This document shows positions 6,844 to 12,302 of a DNA stretch of 12,302 nt, piece by piece (within the stretch, counting starts at the first letter, position 1; every line of letters starts with the position of its first letter). The translations under genes were made by a program, and so were the position numbers. Under the pieces are notes generated by a model. That model saw nothing but the letters and a program-made list of their open reading frames with translations. It searched no databases and was not told the origin of the DNA. The stretch comes from Ktedonobacterales bacterium (lineage in GTDB: Bacteria > Chloroflexota > Ktedonobacteria > Ktedonobacterales > JADMIN01): the NCBI GenBank assembly GCA_015478575.1, contig JADMIN010000025.1, positions 1-12,302 on the forward strand. The letters run 5' to 3'.

Positions 6844-8121
6844 TTATCGCGCTCGTGTATAGGTCATCGGCCCCATCAGGCGCACCTGACCTTTGAGTTC
6901 CATCATGACCAGCGTACCCGATACCTCGGCCACCGGAAGGCCGCTCGCGCGGCACAACTCGTCAATGTGCCGCGGCTCACCCGTCGCGCCTAGCGCCGCG
7001 AGCAACCGTGCTTCGGTATCATTTTCTGGCAGGAGCTCGCGCAACTCCATCTGCTGCGGTGCCAGATGCAGGTTCAGCCCTTCCAGCACATCGCGCACAT
7101 CCATCACCAGCCTGGCGCCATCCTGAATCAGGCGATTGGCACCCGCGCTCACCCGGTTATAGATGTTGCCTGGCACGGCAAACACATCGCGCCCTTGCTC
7201 AGCGGCGAAGCGCGTAGTGATGAGGGCGCCGCTATCGTCGGGCGCCTCCGTCACGAGCACACCGAGCGCCAGCCCGCTGATGAGCCGGTTGCGCGCGGGG
7301 AAGTTGCCGGCCTCTGGTTGGGTGCCAGGGGCGAACTCCGTCACGATGGCGCCTTGCTCCAGCATACGCCCGGCCAGCTTGGCGTTCTCTGGCGGATAGA
7401 CCAGGTCAGGACCGCAGCCGAGCACGCCGATGGTGCGCCCGCCAGCGTCGAGTGTGGCGGTATGCGCGACCGTATCAATGCCGCGCGCCAACCCACTGAC
7501 GATGGTGATGCGCTGCTCGGCCAGTTCACGCGCGAGGCGCTCGGTCACCTGGCGGCCATAGGCGCTCGCCCGGCGTGTGCCGACGATAGCCACCGCCCAG
7601 TCATCATCGGGCGCCAGCGCGCCGCGGACGTAGAGCACGGGCGGGGGCAACGCGATCTCACGCAGCAAGCGTGGGTAGCTCGCATCGCGCAGGCAGACGA
7701 CCCCCACACGCAACCGCATCAGCCGCTCGACCTCGGCCTCTGGCACGATACGGCGGCGTTGCTGCTCCAGCGCCGCCGCCGTGCGCGCATCCAGCCCCGC
7801 GGCTTGCCAAGCGCGCACATCTCCCGCCCAGGCAGCCTCCGCACTGCCGAAGGCCTCTAGCAGCAGGCGAAAGCGTGCTGGCCCGATGCCCTTCGCGCGG
7901 TTGAAGGCCAGCCAGTAGGCCAGTTCAGGATCATCCAGGCCACTCGTGGGAGTGGGTGCCTCCTCCGGCGCGGTGTAGGCCACCGCGCGCGGGATGCTCC
8001 AGCCATCGGCGGGGGCCTCGGCAATCGTCGCCGCGCCGTTCTCCGCGCTCATGGGCCGCGGTTCCCCCGTGTCCAACTCGTCCTGTGCTTCCCGCTCCTC
8101 CCACGGGTCGCCTGTGGGCAT
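6844..8121 (-). CDS. dprA: DNA-processing protein DprA (Smf)
   Basis: A 425-residue protein. DprA binds incoming single-stranded DNA in natural transformation and loads RecA; many non-competent bacteria also keep it. From residue about 67 there is a helical HhH/SAM-like part (LAYWLAFNRAKGIGPARF). The Rossmann-like DNA-binding core follows (about 140-350) with the family motifs VAIVGTRRASAYGR, SGLARGIDTVAH, LGCGPDLVYPPEN, FPARNRLISGLALG and SGALITTRFAAEQGRDVFAVPGN. A C-terminal winged helix (about 365-425) completes the usual architecture. The first about 65 residues are an extra acidic, Pro/Ala-rich stretch, probably disordered. I chose ATG 8121 because GGAAAGGA lies 8 nt upstream. ATG 8130 is in frame but has its purine tract directly against it, and a start at Met24 is also possible. 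The gene lies 103 nt downstream of the MBL gene on the same strand. No other competence gene is in view. Confidence 0.94.
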   Translation of the reverse strand: MPTGDPWEEREAQDELDTGEPRPMSAENGAATIAEAPADGWSIPRAVAYTAPEEAPTPTSGLDDPELAYWLAFNRAKGIGPARFRLLLEAFGSAEAAWAGDVRAWQAAGLDARTAAALEQQRRRIVPEAEVERLMRLRVGVVCLRDASYPRLLREIALPPPVLYVRGALAPDDDWAVAIVGTRRASAYGRQVTERLARELAEQRITIVSGLARGIDTVAHTATLDAGGRTIGVLGCGPDLVYPPENAKLAGRMLEQGAIVTEFAPGTQPEAGNFPARNRLISGLALGVLVTEAPDDSGALITTRFAAEQGRDVFAVPGNIYNRVSAGANRLIQDGARLVMDVRDVLEGLNLHLAPQQMELRELLPENDTEARLLAALGATGEPRHIDELCRASGLPVAEVSGTLVMMELKGQVRLMGPMTYTRAR

Positions 8122-8148
8122 CCCTCTCATCCTTTCCGGTCCGGCAGT

Positions 8149-8190
8149 CTCGTGGCGGATCGCTCGTGGCGGATCGCTCGTGGCGGATCG
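8149..8190. repeat. Three perfect copies of a 14-bp tandem repeat upstream of dprA
   Basis: CTCGTGGCGGATCG is repeated three times without mismatch (8149-8162, 8163-8176, 8177-8190), 28 nt before the chosen dprA start, between the MBL gene and dprA. It lies in the dprA leader, directly next to a hairpin (8191-8207). The perfect identity suggests recent slippage. It could equally be a set of regulator sites, which is untested. Confidence 0.92.
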
Positions 8191-8207
8191 CGTCTGGCCT
8201 CCAGACG
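8191..8207 (-). terminator. Short hairpin between the MBL gene and dprA
   Basis: CGTCTGG (8191-8197) and CCAGACG (8201-8207) are perfect 7-bp arms with a 3-nt loop, 17 nt beyond the MBL stop codon. No T-run follows on the minus strand. It could be a weak terminator, a processing site or an mRNA-stabilising end between two genes of one transcript. Confidence 0.4.
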
Positions 8208-8224
8208 TGGCACAGGGCGCGACA

Positions 8225-8866
8225 TTAGGCGCGGCCCATCTCCCATGTCTCCAGCGATGGGCGCTCGACGCCGATGGTGGTGGAGTTGCCGTGCGCGGGA
8301 TACACGCTGGTGGTATTGGGCAAGGTGAAGAGTTCTTGGCGCAGGCTGCGCATCATCAGCGCGAAGTTGCCCAGCGGCGGGGTGGTCTCTCCCGGTGCGC
8401 CCGCGTGCAGGACATCCCCACTGAAGAGATTGCCATCGCCGAAAAGACAGACGCTTCCCGGTGTATGGCCAGGCGTGTGGAAGACGTGCAGTTCGGCGGC
8501 ATCAAAGGCGATACGTTGGTTGTGCGAGAGGGCGAAGTTGGGTGTGAGCGGCAGCATCTCCGCATCCTCGAGGTGAATGCCTACGGGCACGCCGAGCGTA
8601 TCCCGCAGTCGTCCTAGCGCTTCCCAGCGGTCCGGGTGGCCATGGGTGAGCAGGATCATGCGCACACGTGCCCGGAGCCGCTGGATCTCCCGGAGGATCG
8701 CCGCCGCGTCGCCCGCCGCGTCAATCAGCACCGCGCTGCGCGTCTGGGGACAGACGAGCAGGTAATTATGGCTCTCGTCTGGTCCGCCGGGCACGACGTG
8801 TCGCTCGAACATGCCGCGGCTGCTCGTCTGCGCCCGCTCTCCGCGCGAATATCGCCGAAATAGCAT
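8225..8866 (-). CDS. Metallo-beta-lactamase-fold hydrolase (glyoxalase II-like), altered HxHxDR motif
   Basis: A 213-residue protein of the MBL-fold superfamily, glyoxalase II-like subgroup, presumably cytoplasmic (no signal peptide). Metal-site motifs in order: THGHPDR (His75, His77, Asp79), HTPGHTPGS (His134), SGD (Asp151) and YPAHG (His192). The fold signature SHNYLLV near the N-terminus also fits. The second histidine of HxHxDH, a ligand of the second metal in dinuclear members, is Arg80. The enzyme may therefore use one metal or a changed site. The substrate is unknown; thioester or phosphoester hydrolysis is typical of the family. ATG 8866 is chosen because AAGGAG lies 7 nt upstream. 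The frame is open to 8932, but those residues do not fit the family start. A weak minus-strand promoter pair (TTGCGA at 8951-8946, CACAAT at 8928-8923) lies upstream. dprA follows on the same strand. Confidence 0.87.
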   Translation of the reverse strand: MLFRRYSRGERAQTSSRGMFERHVVPGGPDESHNYLLVCPQTRSAVLIDAAGDAAAILREIQRLRARVRMILLTHGHPDRWEALGRLRDTLGVPVGIHLEDAEMLPLTPNFALSHNQRIAFDAAELHVFHTPGHTPGSVCLFGDGNLFSGDVLHAGAPGETTPPLGNFALMMRSLRQELFTLPNTTSVYPAHGNSTTIGVERPSLETWEMGRA

Positions 8867-9127
8867 ACTGCTTCTCCTTGGCGCGGATGCGCGCCCCGCC
8901 ACACTCTCTGGTGCCGCTTGCCATTGTGGCACTCTGTGGCTCTTTTCGCAAGCGGCAGATTCAGGTGCGCGAATGCCCGTGAACGGCAGGGAAACGGGAG
9001 CAATCGTGGCACGAAAATTGGGAAAGCACGAGACATCTCATCAGCGTGAACGTGACAGACTTGGGCGTGAGCGCGGGCGGCAACGGAGAGTAGCACGGAT
9101 CCGCCTATGACGAAGAGGAGAGAGAGC

Positions 9128-10468
9128 ATGACCACATCATCACAGCACAGGCGGCAGGCAGCGAGCCGCGCTGGTGGTCGGCAAGCGACAACCACGCGCG
9201 AGGGCGAGGCACCATCCGGGCTAAAGGGTTGGCTTCGGCCCCGCCTGAAGACACTGGGCAGCTTCTGGACCAAAATCAACAACGACTGGATTATGAATCT
9301 CTCGGGTTTGCTGGCCTACAACTTCCTGATGTCCATCTTCCCTATCCTGCTGGTGCTGCTGGCCCTGGCGGGATTCGTCCTCAACGCCATCTCGCCCGGC
9401 AGCATGCTTCAGCTAGAGCGGCACATCGGCACCGCCCTGCCTGGTGGTGCGGCGCTCTTTCAGGCCAAGACGCTCGCCAAGCTAGGCCAGAGTGCTGGGC
9501 TGGTCTTCCTCATCGGCCTGGTCACCTCGATCATTACCGGCTCGCGGCTCTTCATCACGCTCGAAAACTGCTTCGGCGTCATCTTCCGGCTGCGCGGTCG
9601 GGACGTGCTGCACCAGAACATGATGGCTATTGGTATGCTGTTTATCTACGTCGTACTGGTGCCGATTGTCTTCCTGGCCTCGCTGCTGACGACCGCCATC
9701 GCACAACTGGTCTTTCCTGGCGGGAGTGCGGGCTTCGGGGGGTTCCTCATCCAGTTGGCTGGTATTGGCACTGGCTTCCTCGTCGCGGTTCTGCTCTTCG
9801 GTGTGATCTACGTCGTCGTGCCCAACCGGCCGGTGGAATGGCGCGAGGTGTGGCGCGGTACCCTCGCCGCCGCGGCGCTGTTCGTCGTCTATGAGATCCT
9901 CTTTCCGATCTACGAGTCCTTCTTCCTGAAGCCGGGCAACTATGGCTCGCTCGCCGGCTTCGCCATCGTGATTCTGGTGTTCTTCTTCTACCTCGCGTTC
10001 ATCCTGCTGCTGGGCGCGGAGATCAACTCGTGGGCCGCTGGCCAGCGCCAGACCGCGGGTGACATCACCGCGCTGATTCACGAGGTGCAGGCGCACAACA
10101 CGACGCGCGGTGTCGCTGGGCCGACGGCCGGTACCCCGCGGGAGGATATGCAAAGCCACAAGGGTGAAGAAGCGATGAGCACCCCGGCGAAAGCGGTTCA
10201 GCACGAACGCGAGGATCACCACACGCACGCGGAGCCGCCAAAGTATGCTGAGGCGGGACCAGGCTCCGGTCCAGAGGCTGCCGCGCCCCAGACGCCCCAG
10301 ATGGATGAACGCACCCACGAGGCCGAGCGCGAGATCGAGCGCCATCATCATGGCGACCAGGACCATCATCATGGCGACCAGGAGGCTGAGGTGCGTGGCG
10401 CGGCCCCGACTCAGCCGGAGGCCTCACAGGAAGCTGGGGAGCCGCGCCATCCCATCAGCCGCCCCTAG
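9128..10468 (+). CDS. YihY/BrkB-family inner-membrane protein with His-rich C-terminal tail
   Basis: A 446-residue protein. Residues about 40-302 match the YihY/virulence factor BrkB family: a WxxxNNDWIMNLSGLLAYNFLMSIFPILL start, about six hydrophobic helices (about 60-85, 122-145, 167-193, 206-231, 245-262, 275-300), and motifs VVPNRPVEWREVWRG, KPGNYGSLAGFAIVILVFFFYL and LLGAEINSW typical of the family. The name 'ribonuclease BN' is an old misassignment; the real role is unresolved, with transport or export suggested. After the last helix there is a hydrophilic, probably disordered tail of about 140 residues rich in His, Glu, Gln and Ala. It includes HHHGDQ twice (406-418), a likely metal-binding patch. 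ATG 9128 has AGGAG 7 nt upstream, better than the in-frame ATG at 9107. The gene is divergent from the MBL gene with 261 nt between them. No clear promoter was found in that gap. Confidence 0.92.
   Translation: MTTSSQHRRQAASRAGGRQATTTREGEAPSGLKGWLRPRLKTLGSFWTKINNDWIMNLSGLLAYNFLMSIFPILLVLLALAGFVLNAISPGSMLQLERHIGTALPGGAALFQAKTLAKLGQSAGLVFLIGLVTSIITGSRLFITLENCFGVIFRLRGRDVLHQNMMAIGMLFIYVVLVPIVFLASLLTTAIAQLVFPGGSAGFGGFLIQLAGIGTGFLVAVLLFGVIYVVVPNRPVEWREVWRGTLAAAALFVVYEILFPIYESFFLKPGNYGSLAGFAIVILVFFFYLAFILLLGAEINSWAAGQRQTAGDITALIHEVQAHNTTRGVAGPTAGTPREDMQSHKGEEAMSTPAKAVQHEREDHHTHAEPPKYAEAGPGSGPEAAAPQTPQMDERTHEAEREIERHHHGDQDHHHGDQEAEVRGAAPTQPEASQEAGEPRHPISRP
10343..10383 (+). repeat. 21-bp in-frame duplication coding HHHGDQD/E
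   Basis: CATCATCATGGCGACCAGGA occurs at 10343-10362 and again at 10364-10383, period 21 bp, inside the tail of the YihY-like gene. Each copy codes for His-His-His-Gly-Asp-Gln. The near-perfect DNA identity shows a recent in-frame duplication that doubled a His cluster. Confidence 0.9.
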
Positions 10469-10484
10469 CGAAGCGTAGGGGCGG
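10459..10484 (+). terminator. Hairpin overlapping the stop codon of the YihY-like gene
   Basis: CCGCCCCTA (10459-10467) and TAGGGGCGG (10476-10484) are perfect 9-bp arms around an 8-nt loop. The TAG stop (10466-10468) lies in the stem/loop border. A palindrome GCGGACGTCCGC (10481-10492) follows directly. No T-run is present, so this may be an mRNA 3'-end hairpin rather than a classical terminator. Confidence 0.5.
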
Positions 10485-10506
10485 ACGTCCGCATGCCACG
10501 CGGCGC

Positions 10507-10528
10507 GAGCTGGCTGCCAGGCCAGCTC
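10507..10528. terminator. Hairpin at the queF 3' end, between convergent genes
   Basis: GAGCTGGC (10507-10514) and GCCAGCTC (10521-10528) pair perfectly around a 6-nt loop. It overlaps the first two bases of the queF stop codon and lies 38 nt after the YihY-like stop. It could serve both convergent transcripts. No T-run is seen on either strand. Confidence 0.5.
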
Positions 10529-10976
10529 ATATGCCTGTAAAGGTCGGTCGGCGGTAGACCGGTCGCGGGCCGGTGTAGTCAGAGGTGGCGTGCTCGGCGG
10601 TAATGGTGGTCTTGATGTTGCCCCGCACGTTAAACTCCGCCACGACCCGCATCCATCGCGGCGCGAGGAGGCGCGAGAGGTCATCGAGGATCCCGTTGGC
10701 GGCCGCCTCGTGGCTGAGCGCGCGGTCACGATACCCATTGATGTAGAGCTTGAGGCTGCGTAGCTCGACGACCTGGCCCTCAGGCACATAATCAATAACG
10801 ATGGTCGCGAAATCCGGATAGCCGGAGCGCGGGCACAGGCAGGTAAACTCCGGTATCTCGAAGTGGATGAGATAATCGCGCGCGGGATGGGGATTGGGCC
10901 AGGGTTCGAGCTGATTGCGCGCAATCTCCTCTTGCCCGTAGCGCCGCGATTGACTGGTGTTTGGCTCGTCGCTCAT
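10527..10976 (-). CDS. queF: NADPH-dependent 7-cyano-7-deazaguanine (preQ0) reductase QueF
   Basis: A 149-residue protein matching the short, single-domain (Bacillus-type) QueF. The enzyme reduces the nitrile of preQ0 to the amine preQ1 in queuosine biosynthesis, in the cytoplasm. The catalytic residues are in place: Cys48 (EFTCLCPRSG), which forms the thioimide, Asp55 (YPDF), and His89-Glu90 (SHE). The Cys-to-Asp and Cys-to-His distances (7 and 41) equal those of B. subtilis QueF (C55, D62, H96). The QueF signature VVELRSLKLYINGYRDRALSHE is clear. A second Cys46 sits two residues before the nucleophile. ATG 10976 has GAGGAGGAG about 10 nt upstream. No queC, queD, queE or tgt gene is adjacent and no preQ1 riboswitch is recognised. 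It is convergent with the YihY-like gene. Confidence 0.96.
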   Translation of the reverse strand: MSDEPNTSQSRRYGQEEIARNQLEPWPNPHPARDYLIHFEIPEFTCLCPRSGYPDFATIVIDYVPEGQVVELRSLKLYINGYRDRALSHEAAANGILDDLSRLLAPRWMRVVAEFNVRGNIKTTITAEHATSDYTGPRPVYRRPTFTGI

Positions 10977-11021
10977 GGGTCGTGCGCTCCTCCTCGTCGG
11001 AACTCGTCTGTCGCTCTACCA

Positions 11022-11049
11022 GAGCATTGTATCGCGAGCATTGTATCGC
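11022..11049 (-). repeat. 14-bp tandem duplication carrying two TACAAT boxes upstream of queF
   Basis: GAGCATTGTATCGC occurs twice head to tail (11022-11035, 11036-11049). On the queF strand each copy reads GCGATACAATGCTC, so a TACAAT -10-like box is present twice (11045-11040 and 11031-11026), 14 nt apart. No good -35 is visible for either. The transcript from these would have a leader of about 40-60 nt beginning with a small hairpin, GCTCT/AGAGC (11013-11025). Two staggered start sites are possible. Confidence 0.7.
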
Positions 11050-11085
11050 GTCGTGGCCTGTTCTCGCGTCGCTCCAATGGCCCGC

Positions 11086-11091
11086 TACAAT
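11086..11091 (+). promoter_or_regulatory. Candidate -10 box for the membrane protein gene
   Basis: TACAAT at 11086-11091 on the plus strand, in a GC-rich region, is a good -10 hexamer about 116 nt before the gene start at 11207. No matching -35 is seen, so the call is tentative. Confidence 0.3.
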
Positions 11092-11206
11092 AGATGGTGG
11101 GTGGCACCATTCCGCCGTGCCGGGCGCGTCGGGAAACTCGTGCGGGATGCGCACGCGGCGGGCGCTTTTTCAGATGTGGCGAAGGGCGAGTGGGAAAGGG
11201 TGACAC

Positions 11207-11953
11207 GTGCGAGCGCATATGCCCATTGCGGAGCGCGGGAGTGCGCGGAAGGCCGCGAGCGTGCCATCGGGGGCCGCCTTCTGGCCCCTCGCGCCCCTCG
11301 ATCTGGCCTTCCTCGGTGCCCTGGCACTCCAGGTTGCGTGTAGCCTCCTCGCCGCCGTGCTCGCCGCAGGCTGGATCACAGCGGCCAGCACAGATCTCGT
11401 CGTTGGCGGTTACCTGCTGGCGCTGGCGACGCGGCACCGCTGGCGCCCGCTGGTGGGACGGTTGCTCTTGTTGGGGTTGGTCGCGGGCCTATTGGAACTC
11501 GCGACTGATGCGGCGGGGGAGGGCTTCGCGCACTCGCTGGTCTACCCACAAGGGGAGCCATCGCTGTGGGCCTCGCCGTTCTACATGCCGCTCTCGTGGA
11601 TGATCGTGCTGGCGCAGCTCGGCTATCTGGCTTGGCGGCTGCGGAGCGGCGCTCCGCGCGTCCCCGTCGTGGTGGCCGTCGCCGTGACGGGCCTGTGGAG
11701 CGCGTTCACAATTCCCTTCTATGAGGAGATGGCCTCCTACGCACGCTGGTGGCGCTACACCACCGCTCCGCGCATCGGCCACACACCGCTCTACGTGGTG
11801 CTCTTTGAGGGCCTGATTGGCGCGGCGATCCCACTGCTCGTCTGGCAGCTGCCTGAACGATCACGCTTCAGCGTCGTGGCGCGCGGCGTGGTACTCAGCG
11901 CGTGGATTCCTTGTGCGGCGCTGCTCGCATGGCTCGCGCTGGGGCGCTCGTGA
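11207..11953 (+). CDS. Polytopic membrane protein of unknown function
   Basis: A 248-residue protein with about seven hydrophobic segments (about 33-55, 62-76, 83-99, 126-145, 152-170, 194-213, 224-244). No signal peptide or enzyme motif was recognised. Striking polar features lie in or near the membrane: ELATDAAGE (97-105), a SPFYMPLSWM stretch (123-132), PFYEEMASYARWWRY (170-184), and Glu201 in the next helix. This arrangement of Glu/Asp, Tyr and Trp suggests a real conserved family, possibly an integral-membrane enzyme such as those of lipid or carotenoid metabolism, but that is only an impression. The GTG start at 11207 is preferred because AAAGGGTGA lies just upstream. ATG 11219 is the alternative and has no good ribosome-binding site. 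The gene is divergent from queF. Confidence 0.75.
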   Translation: MRAHMPIAERGSARKAASVPSGAAFWPLAPLDLAFLGALALQVACSLLAAVLAAGWITAASTDLVVGGYLLALATRHRWRPLVGRLLLLGLVAGLLELATDAAGEGFAHSLVYPQGEPSLWASPFYMPLSWMIVLAQLGYLAWRLRSGAPRVPVVVAVAVTGLWSAFTIPFYEEMASYARWWRYTTAPRIGHTPLYVVLFEGLIGAAIPLLVWQLPERSRFSVVARGVVLSAWIPCAALLAWLALGRS

Positions 11954-11972
11954 TCCGCCACCGGGTGGCGGA
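11954..11972 (+). terminator. Hairpin directly after the membrane protein stop codon
   Basis: TCCGCCAC (11954-11961) and GTGGCGGA (11965-11972) pair perfectly with a 3-nt loop, right after the TGA. The following sequence is purine/GC-rich without T-run. It would mark the 3' end before the next promoter (12000-12029). Confidence 0.45.
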
Positions 11973-11999
11973 GAGGGCGGCGGCAGCGGTCCCGCCAAG

Positions 12000-12029
12000 T
12001 TGTGCAAGCGTGATCGTGTGGGCTAGAAT
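12000..12029 (+). promoter_or_regulatory. Promoter with -10 box 7 nt before the ATG (leaderless transcript)
   Basis: TTGTGC (12000-12005) and TAGAAT (12024-12029) are spaced by 18 nt. The A of the ATG at 12036 is 7 nt after the last base of the -10 box, where transcription normally starts. No purine-rich ribosome-binding site lies between them (GCCCCT). The -10 is good and the -35 weak. Confidence 0.55.
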
Positions 12030-12035
12030 GCCCCT

Positions 12036-12302
12036 ATGAGTACCGCCGCCACCATTCTGCACATCCAGGGGCGCGAGCCAGGTGCCGTCGAGCGCGCGCT
12101 GGAGGCCATCTTCGCGCGCGAGGAGCGGTCCCGTGTCCTGCGTCTCGAAGGCACATTCTCCGCCATTCTCACGCGCGTGGGCGATCCTGACCTCCCTGCC
12201 GCGTATCGTTATCTCATCTGCCGCCCACATGCCGCGTCCGCTTGGACGCCGCTGCTCGAGTTGGGGAATCGCGCCGAGGGGCTAGATGTGGAACTCTCGC
12301 GG
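12036..12302 (+). CDS. Unrecognised protein, N-terminal part; runs off the right edge
   Basis: The first 89 codons are open to the end of the window. The protein begins MSTAATILHIQGREPGAV, followed by ERALEAIFAREERSRVLRLEG and later YRYLICRPHAASAWTPLLELG. There is no signal peptide, membrane helix or known motif in this part. The alternating strand-helix pattern suggests a small soluble alpha/beta domain. Coding is supported by codon-position GC bias like its neighbours and by a promoter placed exactly for a leaderless start. The downstream part needed for family assignment is missing. No function is proposed. Confidence 0.65.
   Translation, partial: MSTAATILHIQGREPGAVERALEAIFAREERSRVLRLEGTFSAILTRVGDPDLPAAYRYLICRPHAASAWTPLLELGNRAEGLDVELSR

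Noticed and set aside
7066..7860. 264-codon plus-strand frame opposite dprA
   Set aside because: It is the antisense shadow of dprA, whose motifs are unmistakable.
8976..8998. CCCGT/ACGGG hairpin in the MBL/YihY intergenic region
   Set aside because: Five-bp stem with a 13-nt loop; too weak to support.
8725..9282. 185-codon minus-strand frame across the MBL/YihY divergent region
   Set aside because: It overlaps both real genes in other frames and has no ribosome-binding site or family match.
9482..10372. 296-codon minus-strand frame opposite the YihY-like gene
   Set aside because: It is antisense to a clear membrane protein. The charged, Asp/Glu/Arg-rich peptide is typical of such shadows.
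10977..11060. preQ1 riboswitch before queF
   Set aside because: The short leader has only a 5-bp hairpin and lacks the A-rich tail and C-rich loop expected of preQ1 classes.

Overview
The window is GC-rich (by eye), densely coded bacterial DNA with genes on both strands. It contains no rRNA, tRNA, transposase or phage gene. The best taxonomic guess is a Chloroflexota bacterium, possibly near Ktedonobacteria or Thermomicrobia. The guess rests on a very large SARP/BTAD-STAND-TPR-LuxR regulator, a XRE-type regulator of the style common in those groups, and the general gene style. It is an inference, not a proof, and some actinobacteria are not excluded.

Layout. (1) 1-1094, minus strand: a copper-resistance unit. 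csoR (copper-sensing repressor) is followed after 55 nt by a copA-type copper P-type ATPase that runs off the left edge. A GC-tract inverted repeat fitting a CsoR operator overlaps the likely csoR promoter. (2) 1095-1631: a 540-nt divergent region. It holds six perfect copies of a 12-bp repeat, an 18-bp palindrome beside an extended -10 box, several hairpins and a 16-codon mini-ORF with a good ribosome-binding site. It ends at a XRE-type regulator gene (1632-2180). (3) 2269-3249: a tandem-GNAT acetyltransferase. (4) 3305-6460, minus: a 1051-residue regulator with an N-terminal SARP winged helix, BTAD, NB-ARC-like ATPase, TPRs and a C-terminal LuxR-like helix-turn-helix. (5) 6461-6843: no gene. 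(6) 6844-8866, minus: a metallo-beta-lactamase-fold hydrolase followed by dprA, with a hairpin and three 14-bp repeats between them. (7) 9128-10468, plus: a YihY/BrkB-family membrane protein with a long hydrophilic His-rich tail. (8) 10527-10976, minus: queF of queuosine synthesis. (9) 11207-11953, plus: an unrecognised polytopic membrane protein. (10) 12036 to the right edge, plus: an unrecognised protein whose -10 box sits 7 nt before its ATG, suggesting a leaderless mRNA.

Only csoR-copA is a clear functional unit, in which Cu(I) would release CsoR and allow export by the ATPase. The MBL gene and dprA may be co-transcribed. The other genes look like independent housekeeping or regulatory units.

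I do not see a clear new multi-gene system. The most unusual signals are the complex leader before the XRE regulator, the recurrence of perfect short tandem duplications just upstream of genes, the altered metal-binding motif of the MBL protein (HxHxDR), and the leaderless last gene.
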